DNA from: Perognathus longimembris pacificus
Taxonomy: Eukaryota; Chordata; Mammalia; Rodentia; Heteromyidae
Length of the DNA: 64,000 bases
Assembly: GCF_023159225.1 (NCBI RefSeq)
Contig: NC_063188.1
Coordinates: 30,873,626-30,937,625, forward strand
Direction of reading: 5' to 3'
A program made the translations under genes and the position numbers. Of this stretch, positions 1-17,289 are shown piece by piece (within the stretch, counting starts at the first letter, position 1; every line of letters starts with the position of its first letter). Under the pieces are notes generated by a model. It did no database searches. It was given only the letters and a program-made list of their open reading frames with translations, and was not told the origin of the DNA.

Positions 1-639
1 TGATTGATTCAAATTACCATACATACATATATAGGTAAAAGCTGAGAAATTGTAATACTAAGAGTTTCAAATTTATTTTGCATGTATTTGTTGATGCAGT
101 AGTAATGACTGCTTCCTACAGGAAAAAACATTATAATTTAGGGATGAAATAAAAGTTTGCATGGAATAATATCTTGACTTCCCTTAGCATGCTAATTTGA
201 AATTATCTTTTTTTAAATAACCACACAAAATGGAAAGTGGTGCTTTTTGCTAAAGTTGTGAAATATACTGTTTGGAAGAAGGTATCACCATCTTAAGATC
301 ATTAATTCAGAGAAGAGTTAAAGTTTATAAAGTTAATTTTGGCATGACTTACAAAGAAAAACTCTTCATATCTATTGCTTTTTAAACTAAAATGAATGAT
401 TCATATACTACATTTTGAGCAAGGAAAAATGAGGAGGAAACAGAAAATAGGAGACAACTGGAAATAAGATCAGAAAAATTAGGAACTGGAAGAAAAAATA
501 GAGGGAAAATTACATGCAATAGAAGCTCATAGAAACAGAACTACATAAATATGGCCAACTGATTGACAAAAGTGCAAAGGCAATTCAACAGATAAAAGTA
601 TTGACCTCATATGTAGAAAGTAACTCCTGAATTATACAC

Positions 640-1222
640 CTTTTACAAAAGTAACCCAAAACGGATACAGAGCTAAATGTAAAATATAGTCTTTTGGATG
701 TATCCCTGGGCTGGTTAGCTGGCTCCCAAGAAGGGTGAAAGAAACAAGAATTCAAGGACACTTTCTATATACCTTATCCCACCGGAAATTTCAAGTTGTA
801 AACCCATATTTATTCAACCGGTTTAGGCAATTTGTTAAATGTAGCACAAAAGAAAAAAAATTGGACTCTATCAAAATTAAAATATTTTTCTCTGAAAATG
901 AATGACATTTTCACAAGCCAGAAGGAAATATTTGTATTTCACTTAGGTAACAAAAAAATTACTACTGAAAATATCAAAAGAACTCTCTGGTGCTAGATGT
1001 AATTCAGTGTTAAGAGCACTGGCAGAGCATGCAAAAGGCCCTGAGTTCAATCCCTAAACCACACGGAGAAAAAGACAAAAGAACACTGAAAGTGAATAAC
1101 AAAAAAAATAGTTCAACGTTGTACAGAAAAGGTATAGGAATTCCTAATAAACTCATAAAAAGATATGCAACATAATTAGTCACTAGGAAAAATGTATGAC
1201 ACATCATTTACACATTTACTAG
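640..1222 (+). repeat. Old L1 ORF2 fragment (plus), split by an ID-like scrap
   Basis: Words typical of the L1 ORF2 3' half are present, e.g. ggactctatcaaaattaaaa (about 865) and agatatgcaacataattagt (about 1161). An ID-type piece at about 1000-1075 (gagttcaatccc, box B-like) interrupts it. Confidence 0.6.
1000..1075 (+). repeat. ID-like SINE scrap
   Basis: Short tRNA-derived piece with ggccctgagttcaatccc; the ends are not definable. Confidence 0.45.
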
Positions 1223-2300
1223 GACTATGATAATGAAACAAGTATGTGGGTATGCTAGCCTTAGTAAAAGTGAATGTTCCCAAAAGTATATCCCAAAACA
1301 TTTAAGAGTACATTTTGCAGACATAGTGTGTGTTACTTGCATAGAGTACAGTTATAGCTTAGCATGCTTGTCTAATCTGAATAGTTCATTCAAAGGCAAT
1401 GCTAATTATCCAACCATTGTTTTTTAGACCTAATTAATGGGTATTGTCAAAAACTGGATTGTCCAAGGAAAGAACATATGTATTTGAAAGTGCCTAGCCA
1501 TATTATTTTAGGTAATTGTGCATTGGTAAAGAAACATTAAAGAATTTATAACAGGAATAAAGTAAAAAGAATTGTGTGTCACGAACACCAAACTGTTCCA
1601 AATCTGATTTCAAGTTAGTATTTCCATATACATTATTAATTACTGGGATATCTTAACATATTTAAGCTATGCCCTTCAATTCACAAACTAGCATTCACTC
1701 CAATAATATTACAAGGTTAGTGACAAGTCTGAATTATGTAAGTGCTTGTGTTTTGTTTGTCCCACTGGGTGCCTACTTGTATATGTGTTACTTTTTTTTT
1801 ATCAACTTGTTTCTTAGACTTGGCTATGCTATACAAGATTTTTTATTGTTTTTCTTTAAATTTAAGAAACAAGTAGCAGTTGGTACCAGTAAAGATTATA
1901 TGAAAGCTGCACCTTACTGTTTTGTTGAAAAATCGTTAATTCAGGTAACCTAAATACAGAAAAACATCTGGATAGTTAATTGAGCACAGTATTGTACATG
2001 CAACTTTGGTCATTCATGTTGTATAGATTTTCATTGTGGAATATTCAACGTAGCTTTAATTTCAGTATGCTTTTCATGTAAAAAATAATACTCAATAAAA
2101 AATTACATTTTCATTTATTTTTCAACACTGGTTATTTTTTTCTTTCTTCATCCACTATTAGCGAAATCCTCTCCCTGAATTTTTTTTAGAAGTTAAGCAG
2201 TATGCAATATTTTTCTGTATTTGGTATATCATTTTAGAAGAAATCATGTTTAAAAAACAAGCATAATGTTAAGATCTGAAAAAAAAAACGCATGATTCTA
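1223..2300. other. Unidentified AT-rich block between two L1 pieces, ending in poly(A)
   Basis: It separates L1 sequence at 640-1222 from L1 sequence at 2330-2970. It has an AATAAA near 2093-2098 and ends in a 10-A run near 2279-2288 after aatgttaagatctg. It reads like a 3' UTR but I do not recognise the transcript. A 94-codon reading frame at 1669-1953 has no recognisable feature. Confidence 0.4.
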
Positions 2301-2329
2301 TAATATGATGTGGATCAAGCCCCACAACT

Positions 2330-2970
2330 TAATAAATCAATCAATCATGATATATCATTTCACATCTGTTAGTATAGCTTTTATCAAAAAGATGAAAGGC
2401 AAAAATGTTGGAGAGTATACAGGGAGAAGTGAACTAACTCTCCTAAAATGTTGGTGGGAACGCAAATTAGTACATTCATCGTGGAATATATGTATAAAGA
2501 TTATCTCGTAGTACATTCATTGCAGAATATATAAAGATTATGTCCAACCCTAAAAATAGAACTACCAGCAAGCCTACCTCTAGAAACATATCCAAAGGAA
2601 ATTAAGTCTGTGCGAAAGGGGTTATCTGCATTTCTATGTTCATTACTGCATTGGTAACAATAGCCAAGACATATAATCAACCTAAATGTCCATGATAAAT
2701 TTTGTCTGTACACACTGGAATATAATTCAGCCTTAACAACATGAATATAAACCTAAAGAACATTACACTAAGTGAACTATGCCAGGCGCAGATAGGACAG
2801 TACTGTATGATTTATGTGTGCAATCAAAAAAGATGAACTCAGAAAAGTAGATGGTTGATAGTAAATCGATGATTACAAGAGTCTGGGGATGAGAGGGAGG
2901 GAGAGATGGAAAATGGAGTTGAAAACGAGGCATACTGTGAGATCTATTGTAGAACAGTTTAATTCTAGTC
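2330..2970 (+). repeat. Old L1 3' end (plus)
   Basis: ORF2 tail words (catttcacatctgttagtat; ctaaaatgttggtgggaacg; caatagccaagacatataat) are followed by a 3' UTR-like purine-rich segment near 2880-2910. Confidence 0.7.
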
Positions 2971-3159
2971 AATAATATATGCTTTTAATATCAAAATATG
3001 CCTCAAAATTGTAATTTATACTTTTAATTGCTAGAATTGTCTATATCTTCTTGCAATGTTTAAATGAAGAAAACTTCTTGGAAGAACAATATATGAACAC
3101 TGATGGTTTTAAATCTAACACAATACTCTTGATAGCAATAAAAAAAAAAAAAAACTGGG

Positions 3160-3402
3160 ATAGCTGGGTGCCAGTAGCTCACGCCTGTAATCCTAGCTAC
3201 TCAGGAGGCTGAGAACTGACTATTGCAGTTTGAAGCCAGCCCAGGCAGGAAAGTCCATGAAACTCTCATCTCTAATTAACCCCCCAAAAGCTGGAAGTGG
3301 AGCTGTGGCTCAAGTGGTACTGTGGTAGCCTTAAGCAAAAAAGCTAAGGGACAGCGCCTAGGCTCTGAGTTTTAAGCCCCACAACAGGCAAAAAAAAGGA
3401 AA
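3160..3402 (+). repeat. Geo SINE
   Basis: The B1-like head (ctcacgcctgtaatcctagc) and the body (gtggctcaagtgg..., ttttaagccccacaacagg) are both present. An A run precedes it. Confidence 0.9.
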
Positions 3403-5164
3403 AATAATTAAAAGTGTAATAATTATTTTTTAGTTTTAGTTTTAAATGTTTTAAATGAAGAAAGTTTATAACTTTTGTTACATTATAGGGAATAAATATT
3501 AAACTTGTATTTTTTACACAGGAGGGTTTATTTATAAAGCAATCTATGAGTTATTACCAAAATACTAATGAACAATGGCCAAGGAATAATGTTGGTAACG
3601 TTTGTCTCAGTCTAGAGATTCTTAATATGATGCTTGTAAACTCCTTGAAAGACAATTCACTTGTACATATGTCCAATTAGTGTTTTAGGACCAAAAGATG
3701 CTTATGAACCAGTTTTAGAAAATACAACTACAACCACAAAATAAAACCATGTTGAAAGGTAGATTAAAATAATTCTAAGATGTGGCAAAATTGTGTAAAG
3801 ATAGAATAATATAGATAATACATGCATAGCCCCTCAAAAATATTTCTATATTTTACATCTTGGCATTAGATTTGTCCATCTTTTATTGGGCCATCTAGGA
3901 AACTTGTAAGAATTAAAAGAACTGTACAATATAGACTTACTAGAAAATTCATGGAGACAATAATTTGATAATTATTCAAATATTATTGGATAGCATACTA
4001 GTATAATCCTTTTCCAGGTAATCTTTAACTAGAAAATATTATAGTTATGTTTTTCATATACTCAACATTTAAATATCATACATCACCACAAATCCCCAAT
4101 AGGTGCCATTATTTGACAAAAACTTAAAAAATGAATAAATCATTTCATAGGATCATTTTATGCCGTTCTTGTAATTATTCATAAACAATTCACCATATAT
4201 CAAATTTCCTCCTCAACAAGAAGCTTATTATTATATACTTTTTGGAGACAACAGTATAAATAAAATGTATGTAGAGGACTGTTTTCTAATCCTAATCTAA
4301 ATAATCAGGAAAGAGTACTAAATTACAGAAATGCAGTAATCATTTATGAAAAGGCCTGTGTTCTATATAAAAGGATTAAAAAATGAGACAGAGGTTGTTT
4401 CTTCCCAAGACTATTAAGAGCTACTCCAGAATAGGATTATCTTGAATCCTGCTGACACAAAGGTAGATTTTTCAATATGTATATATATTTAAAAGATTGA
4501 ATGTGCAAATTAAGTAGACTTTGAGATATTTAGTAAGTTCAGCTTATATTATGTGGTGTCAAATGAGATAAATGGTTGACAACATAAGAATTAAAGTCTG
4601 GTGGACCCAATTGACATTATCAATAGAGATGAGTATCTCAGGAAGAAAGAGAGCAATATTATTTCATTTCAGAGCATACCAGCTGTGAGGTGCTTACAGA
4701 ATTAACAGGCACAGAACTTAAGAAATTAGGAATAGTACTCAGAAGCACTAATCAGAGTTGGGATCTATACAGTAATAAAGAAACTGAGCTAGGAAAATAT
4801 CCCAAAAAACATATATAAATAAAAGAACATCAAAGAGAACCTTAAAACACAAATGTATAAGGGAAAATATAAACAAAGAACAATCAGGTAAACCAGGAAT
4901 TTCCTCACACAAATCCTACAAATAGCAGTGTACTTTTAAATAGCAATGTACAGAATCATATAACTTACATTATATATGTATATATCATACATATATGTAT
5001 TTTAGCCTAATATAGCTAACATAAAATCTGAATTTCTTGGGACTCACCTGATTTTAAATACCTTCCTATTGGTTGAAATATGTAGTAGTATTCCCATTAA
5101 TACTTCCAGACCACCTTCATTCTTTTGGATATATACATGACATAATAATCCTGAGCTTAGTTTC
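3403..5164. other. Unique AT-rich DNA, nothing recognised
   Basis: Many TATATA-like runs occur (e.g. about 4970-5000). No coding potential or repeat family is recognisable to me. Confidence 0.5.
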
Positions 5165-5310
5165 ATTTACAAAATGTAACAATATCAATAATAGCAATTC
5201 TGTAGGGTTAGAGATTAAGTGAATTCGTATGTTTAAAGTGGTCAGAACAATACCTAACATATATACTAAGCACTCAGCAAGAGTTAACTACAACTGTTAT
5301 TCTTCATTAC
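5165..5310 (+). repeat. MIR-like ancient SINE
   Basis: The pattern tagcaattctgtagggttagagattaagtg...cagaacaatacctaac...taagcactcagcaa matches the MIR 3' half. Confidence 0.65.
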
Positions 5311-5646
5311 CTATTCATCCATAAAATGTCATTTTAAAATTTGATCACAGGGCTCTCTTGACCATACATTCCAAATCTTTCCTAAAATTAATTTCAAATA
5401 ATCTGTCCCCATCTCATTTGTCAAGATTGTATGTAGGTTTTCAGTCATCTCTCCTTTTCTTTGTATTATAAACTAATCAGTGGGATTAAGTGCTTATACC
5501 ATAATAAAGTACCAGGAAAACTCCTACATTATTGTTAATCATTCTGGAATTAAATATTAACCTTTTATATGCCGTTTTTTGTGCCTACACAACTTCCCTT
5601 TAAAACCAACTCTAAAATCAAACATCTTGTCTAAAATAGAACATCT

Positions 5647-5882
5647 GCCAGGTGCCAAGTGGCTGGTGCCTATAATCTACCTAGTTCCTCAGGAGACCGA
5701 GAGCTGAGGATCATGGTTAGAACAAGCACAGACAGTAACATCCATGAGACTCTTACCTCCAAATATGCACCAAAAAAGCTGGATGTGGAGTTGTAGGTCA
5801 AGTAGTAGAGCACTAGCTTTGGGTAAAAAAGAATCAGGGACAGCACCTAGGACTTGAGTTCAAGTCCCAGAACTAGCACAAA
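5647..5882 (+). repeat. Geo SINE, diverged
   Basis: Head ccaggtgccaagtggctgg and tail ttcaagtcccagaactagc. Short TSD gaacatctg lies on both sides. Confidence 0.85.
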
Positions 5883-6164
5883 CAAAATTGAACATCTGAA
5901 AAGTACTTTCAAATAGTACACGTTTAAACATACCAAACACCTAGTTCACTGGCATGACTGTCTAAATTATGATAGCTTTATAGTTTTCCTTCCTATTACA
6001 AGCATCATTATCTAAAATCTCTAATTCCTAAGGTCATCTCATAAAAACTTTAAGTACACCCACTCTATAAATTTTCATGATTAGTTGTCCACGTCAGAAC
6101 CTATTCATAATGTGACTTTTTCAATACTAAACTTTTGCTTCTTTATCCCTGAAAGTTTAAATAC

Positions 6165-6400
6165 AATTGTCCCTTGCCATACAGCGGTTCACTTATTGTG
6201 GCTTCAATGTATTGTGATTTAAAAACAAACAAAAATGTAAATAGTGATCCTCACCTATCACGGGAGTTACCACACAGAAACCATTGAGATAGGTGAAAAT
6301 CCGGGAAGTAGCAGTTTAGTTGTCCCTAGCTTACTTCTATTTCGCAGATTTACTTATCGCTGTGGTCTCTGGAACATAATAGGCAAGGAATCATTGTACC
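6165..6400. repeat. Tigger-like DNA transposon remnant
   Basis: Contains gtcccttgccatacagcgg, acttattgtgg, gtgatcctcacctatcacgg and ggtctctggaacataat. These words are shared with the copy at 51137-51590 and typical of Tigger/pogo MITEs. Confidence 0.6.
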
Positions 6401-7367
6401 TTTAATAAAAATGCTAAATAAACCCTGTTCCATTTAACAAATTGGCTTTGAGAACCTGAAGCCTTACTATGTAATGAAACAAAATTTAACTTATAAAAAT
6501 ATTTCAAATAGAATTTGAATTACCTCCCCCACCCAGTGAATGGACCAGTGAAATACAAACTTGGAAATTAATATCTTATGTCTGTTTCCTCATCTAGAAA
6601 TGGTTTTTACTATTCTCTAAATCATCTTCCTTAAAAGTTTATAATTGTTCATTCTTTATTCATTCAATGCATCATGGATCCGACACAAAGCATTTTAGCA
6701 ATTTCCCCAAACTCATGAATCATAGACTTCTAAATATGATTATCCATACACCAAAGAAAAATCTAGTTACGTGTGAAATTTTCCTATCAAAACAAAGAAT
6801 TCAAATAAGCAAGAAAGAATATGTAGGCAAAAATTATAAGAAATGGAAAGCTTGTAACATTATTGCATGTAGAAAGAACACAGGAGCTATTTCTAGTGAC
6901 ATTTCTGCCAAAAGCTGTTATGAGGCAACTGTAAAGTGATCTCATTACTAAGCTGAAAACAATGGAACTAAGCTTGAGGATCCTTACCAAATCAAACTCA
7001 TTCTACAGTGTCCTTAGATTTGAAATTCCACAATTAAGTTTTCAAAAGCCTAAGGTTCTCTTTGGATCTAAATAAAACCTTTTCTATAATACTAGATAAC
7101 ATTAATGCACAATAGTTACAACTACAGGCCTGTGAATTCTCAACTATATAAAAGTGAATTCTTCAATTTTACATTAAAAATTTTAATCCAATTTGGCTTC
7201 TATTACCCAGTGTACTCAGCCACCACCTTCTGCCACTAGTAAAAATTTAATGAGTCACATAAAAAAATCTACAAAAACCATCATTATGTACTATATCCCA
7301 AGTAGAAGGGTAGGAATACATTAACATTTTGAGGAAACAATGAGATCATCATAGTGAACAAGATTTT
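6401..7367. other. Unique AT-rich DNA, nothing recognised
   Basis: A 90-codon reading frame at 6667-6939 has no recognisable domain and AT-driven composition. I see no repeat or gene. Confidence 0.45.
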
Positions 7368-7485
7368 TGTTTAGGTTTTTGAGATAGGTCTCCCTATGTA
7401 GCCCAGGTTGGCATAGTACTTGCCACTCACATGTGTTCCCTGAGTACTAGAACTGCAGGTTTACACCATTGCACTAGGCTCAGAA
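7368..7485 (-). repeat. B1-like SINE (antisense)
   Basis: tttttgagataggtctccct followed by atgtagcccaggttgg is the reverse complement of a 7SL-derived B1/proto-B1 monomer. Confidence 0.75.
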
Positions 7486-7819
7486 TGTTATTTTTGTATA
7501 TCTAAGCTTTCTACTACAGAACTATGACCTTCAGAGATAATCCAAATTAAAGGTGCTGAGAGCACAGACCCTAATCAAAAATAATTTCAAATGTACTCAT
7601 TTTGACTTGGATACATTTGATATACATATGAGTTTACAACCATGTATTTAAGCCATTATACACATTTATTTTTCATTTGTAAAACTACTTTTTATAAGAA
7701 CACAGCAATGTCCAGTTCTCTGATACAGTACATATTTCATTATCACTACGATAGAACATCCTTAAAAATTAACAGAAAAATCTACTGACCTAAGTACAAA
7801 CTAGTGTGTGTGTGTGTGT

Positions 7820-8066
7820 ATGTGCTGGGCCTGGGAACTGAACTCAGAACTTGGGCACTGTCCCAGAAGAGTTTTGATTTTTTGTTTTAGATCAAGGCTA
7901 GTGCTCTACCACTTGAGCCACAGTTTCACATCTAGCTTGTTGAAGGTTAATTGAAGATAGGAGTCTCATGGACATTCCTACCAGAACTGGATTTGAACCA
8001 CAATCCTCAGATCTCAACCTCTTTGAGTAGCCAGGATTACAGGCATGAGCCACTGGTGCCCAGACA
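7820..8066 (-). repeat. Geo SINE (antisense) with TG repeat at its tail
   Basis: The antisense body (gctctaccacttgagccaca) and head (ggattacaggcatgagccac) are clear. A (TG)n run near 7805-7820 abuts the tail. Confidence 0.85.
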
Positions 8067-8133
8067 ATACACAAACCATTAGCTTTATTCTTTTCAACTA
8101 AAAAGCTTTGACAATATCTAAAGTTATTTTGAG

Positions 8134-8335
8134 GGCTGGGAATATGGCCTGGTGGTAAAGTGCTCGCCTTGTATACATGAAGCCCTGCGTTTGATTCCTC
8201 AGCACGACATATATAGAAAAAAAGCCGGAAGTGGCGCTGTGGCTCAAGTGGTAGAGTGCTAGCCTTGAGCAAAAAGAAGCCAGGGACAGTACTCAGGCCC
8301 TGGGTTCAAGCCCCAGGACTGGCAAAAAAGAAAAA
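8134..8335 (+). mobile_element. IDL SINE
   Basis: Complete, from ggctgggaatatggcctgg to ccccaggactggcaaaaaag. Confidence 0.9.
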
Positions 8336-8619
8336 GTTGTTGTGTCACATTCCATTTATATTTTAGAATAAAAAGTAGATATATCCACTCTTTTTCAGGA
8401 TAAAAGTAGTTTCTCTGAGTACAATATATCATCTAAATTTGGTTATCTTTTTTTAGACAATTACCAAGGTCTTCATCATTGCTGTTTTGAAAAAAAAAAT
8501 TGGTCTTGAATCACGAAGATAAAGATGCTCTCATGCAAAAATAATTTGTATTATTGTTTTATACTTTAAAGAACATCAAACTGCATTTATAATCGTTAAC
8601 AGTTTTCTAGAGTTTTGTT

Positions 8620-8856
8620 GTTGTTCTTGGTAATGGGGCTTGAACTCTGGGCCTGGGCGCTGTCCCTGAGCTCTTCAGAAGAGCTCAAGGCTAGCACTCT
8701 TACCACTTGAGCCACAGCACCACTTCCAGTTTTCTGGTGGTTAATTGGAGATAAGAGCCTCATGGACTTTCTTGCCTGGGCTGGCTTTGAACAGCCATCC
8801 TCAGATCTCAGCCACCTACTCAGCTAGGATTACAGGCATGAGCCTCGGCGCCAAGC
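8620..8856 (-). repeat. Geo SINE (antisense)
   Basis: tggggcttgaactctgggcc at one end and ggattacaggcatgagcctc at the other; complete. Confidence 0.9.
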
Positions 8857-8978
8857 CTACTTTTCTAGATTTAAGATAGAATCTAACTATGTAGCCCAGG
8901 CTGTCTTCAAACTCATGATTCCCCTGCTTCAGCATCTCAGAGCTAGAATTACAGGTGTACATCATCATACCTTGCTCA
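8857..8978 (-). repeat. B1-like SINE (antisense)
   Basis: ctatgtagcccaggctgtct and tagaattacaggtgtacatc, directly joined to the Geo SINE above. Confidence 0.75.
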
Positions 8979-9245
8979 TTTTAAAAAAAAAATTCCAAAT
9001 CTATTTGAGATTCTAGGACAAAACTATGAAGGCTCACTGCATATTAAAGATTAGAAAAATCTGCTGTTTATGAACTTAAATAGGATTTTGACCCAAATGC
9101 ACAGTTCATACCATAAAATTGCCTTTATATTCGATGAGCATATGAAGTATATTTATATTATTTTGTAAAGTTTATGTCTACTTTGAGTTAATCACATTTA
9201 ATGCATTGTATTTAGGGTATTTTTTAGGTGTTGAAAGTTTAATGT

Positions 9246-14398
<5,153 letters not shown>

Positions 14399-14535
14399 CT
14401 CAGGCGTGCGTCAGTCTCAAATCGCACCGCCGGAAGCTGCGTCACGGAGGCGGTGCTAACGCCCGACAGAGTGAAAGAGGCGGAGCTTGGCAACAGCCTC
14501 CGGGATTATTGAGTCCTGGAGGTGCCACGTGATTA

Positions 14536-15284
14536 GAAAGTGCAGCGTTGGCAAGTGTAAGGGCTTATTGTTTGGGGTTTCGTTTTTTTCTTTCCACAAG
14601 CAGTGAAAAAAAAAAATCCAAACACATTGGGTTGGCGTCACTGAGTACCACATATCTTTCCTGGTTAAGTTTGACATACTTGGTGTTTGAAACCCTAGAA
14701 CAGTGTCTTAATTCATTTAACACTGCAGCCTTAACGTCTCCCAGACGAGATAAAATTCTTGTGGCCAGCAGCAGACCAAAATTTATTCCCAGTTGAGACC
14801 TTGAACAGCTACCTCTGCTCAGCTGCTTCCCTATCTCCATCTATTAACTTATTTTTCTACCATTTGCCCCACCATCACTTACTTTCACCTTCACTATGTA
14901 ATTCTACCATTCTTTCATACCCACTATAAATACTTCAGCTTGTAAACAAGGACTCTACCTGAGACAAGATGCATGAAAAGTTGGCCTGTATGATACCACC
15001 TCATGTGCACACCTCATATCTCACATGTCCTTTGCATGTGGGAAAATGTGGTAGGAAACCTCCACTTTTACTTATCTGTTATGCGTTCCTCTAACATTTC
15101 TTCTTATTGCTCTTTATTATAAAAACTGGTAATAACTAATTAAAATACAATTTATTGATTTGGCATTGATAGTAAACACAAGTAGAGACAAAGCATATTT
15201 ACTCTAGAGTACAGTAGATATATTGACCACCAAAAGACAAATGATTCTTGATTTATATAGAATATAGAATACATAGAATAGTAT
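14536..15284. other. Unique intergenic DNA upstream of ALG13
   Basis: Short reading frames at 14548-14840 on both strands show no domain. Nothing else recognised. Confidence 0.5.
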
Positions 15285-15520
15285 ATGAGCTATGGTTCTG
15301 GGGGTCACACTACCTGAGTTTCAATTCTAAAATTATCATGGTTTTAAAGCTTTCTAACCTTCAGCAATTTACAAATCCTATACATTCATCTGCTTACATG
15401 TAAAATGGCGATAACAGTGTTTAATTTGTAGCTATATTATTACTATGAATTATTACATGTAAAGAGCTGAAACCAATATCTAACACAATAAATGGCCAAA
15501 AAGTGTCCACAATTATTATC
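15285..15520 (+). repeat. MIR-like ancient SINE
   Basis: ggtcacactacctgagtttc, cttacatgtaaaatggcgat and taacacaataaatggc keep the MIR order. Confidence 0.7.
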
Positions 15521-15584
15521 TCTATTTCAATTGCCACAACACACTCAATATAGGCAACTGATTTTGAAGCAAAATAATACTGTT

Positions 15585-15800
15585 GGGCTGGGGATATGGC
15601 CTAGTGGCAAGAGTGCTTGCCTCATATACAGGAGGTCCTAGGTTCAATTCCCCAGCACCACATATACAGAAAATGGCCAGAAGTGGCACTGTGGCTCAAG
15701 TGGCAGAATGCTAGCTTTGAGCAAAAACAAGCCAGGGACAGTGCTCAGGCCCTGAGTCCAAAGCCCAGGACTGGCCAAAAAAAAAAAAAAAAACCCAAAC
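15585..15800 (+). mobile_element. IDL SINE
   Basis: Complete element with an A tail. Perfect 14-bp TSD aaaataatactgtt (15571-15584 and 15801-15814). Confidence 0.95.
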
Positions 15801-16149
15801 AAAATAATACTGTTTATTGGTTTATAAATTTCTTAGACTTGCTTTTACAGTATCAAATAATATTGTTTTATACAAAATAACAAAAACCACAGTGAAGTTT
15901 TCTCTGTTACCAGCATATTCTGAATTTTCCCATCTGAATAGAAATAGTTTAATAAGCCAGTCATTTAAATTGTACTTTTGTATATAGCAACTGGCATTGG
16001 TTGATAGACACCTATGAATCTGATGCCATATTTTGCTATTGTACATAATGCTGATATATATATATCCATACATACATACATACATTCACAAACAGTTATC
16101 TGAACTGTATGTAAAAGCCTGTAAAATAACCTTTTGAAATCCATCACAA

Positions 16150-16252
16150 TGGAAGTGACCTGTGGCTCCAGTGGTAGAGCGCTAACCTTGAGCTGAAGAG
16201 CTCAGGGACAGCCTTAGGCCCAGAAGCCCCATGACTTATTAGAAAAACAAAC
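16150..16252 (+). repeat. Geo/IDL SINE body fragment
   Basis: Only the shared 3' body remains (gtggctccagtggtagagcg ... cagaagccccatgac). Confidence 0.7.
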
Positions 16253-16895
16253 AAACTTAAAATCCAACACAAATTTCTTTCATTCAAATTTTAGTATATG
16301 TGCTGTTGAAGCAATAACATTTCATTTTCTCAGTAAATTCTCTTTTGCCAATGAAGAAATACCATTTACATTGTTTTAAATTATTTGTATGGCTTTTAAA
16401 TTTAGGGTTACCACTTGTAATTGTTTCTTCTCCTGCAGACAGCTTTTCATCTGCTTTATTGTACAGAATTATTTTTTTTTCTCTAAGGGGTACGTGAGTA
16501 ATCAGACATTTTTGTGCAATAAATCAGAAAGTAGAAGCCCAAAATACTGTTAAAACCTCATTCATAGTAATAGGGTAATAGGGTTTTCATTAAGCTAGGA
16601 TTAGAATGAACTTGGATTTTGATAGGATTGCTATTTTTTCCATTTTTAATAAGTTTTCTGATTTCTTTTGATGTGCTGTATTTTTATATAATTTTTGGTT
16701 CATTTTATTGGGTATGCCTATGAGTAAAGCTTTCCTATACATTTTGTATACATTTAAGAATGGAATATTCTTGAAACATTTTAATTACAATCAACTCTAA
16801 ATCTGGAGTCCAATGTTCCTATTTCTATTTTAGCTGGAAATCTACCCTCCCCCCTCCACACACACAAACATAAAATGGGAGTAGGATATAGCTCA
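16253..16895. other. Unique AT-rich intergenic DNA
   Basis: No repeat or coding feature recognised. Confidence 0.45.

Positions 16896-16934
<39 letters not shown>
16896..16934 (+). repeat. (CA)n microsatellite
   Basis: About 18 CA units, directly before a Geo SINE. Confidence 0.95.
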
Positions 16935-16936
<2 letters not shown>

Positions 16937-16937
16937 T

Positions 16938-17185
16938 CCCCAGGCTCTGCTGGCTCACACTTGTAATCCTGGCTACTCAGGAGGCTGAGGTCAGAGGGTC
17001 ACCATTCAAAGCCCAAACCAGATTGGGGAAGAAATTCTGTGAGACTCCAATCTCCAATTAACCATCAGAAAACCTGAAGTGGCGCAGTGGCTCAATTAGT
17101 AGATCACTGGCCAGGAACAACAGAGCTCAGGGAGAGAGGCCTAGACCCTGAGTTCAAGCCACGAAACCAACAACAATAACAACAA
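16938..17185 (+). repeat. Geo SINE
   Basis: ctggctcacacttgtaatcc to gagttcaagccacgaaacc, followed by an AAC-rich tail. Confidence 0.85.
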
Positions 17186-17289
17186 AAACCACCACAACAA
17201 AAGAAAGAACAAACATTAAGAATCTGCTGCCAGGTATTAAGGAACAAAATGAAAGGTAACACAATTAGATAAGAAACCCAGAACTTCCG

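Noticed and set aside
8976..9245. Possible ALG13 long-isoform exon just below the short-isoform stop
   Set aside because: No acceptor-donor-bounded open frame resembling OTU or linker sequence could be read on the minus strand.
15585..15800. Possible tRNA genes (box A/box B in each IDL copy)
   Set aside because: They are tRNA-derived SINE heads with A tails and TSDs, in many copies; no intact tRNA cloverleaf was found.
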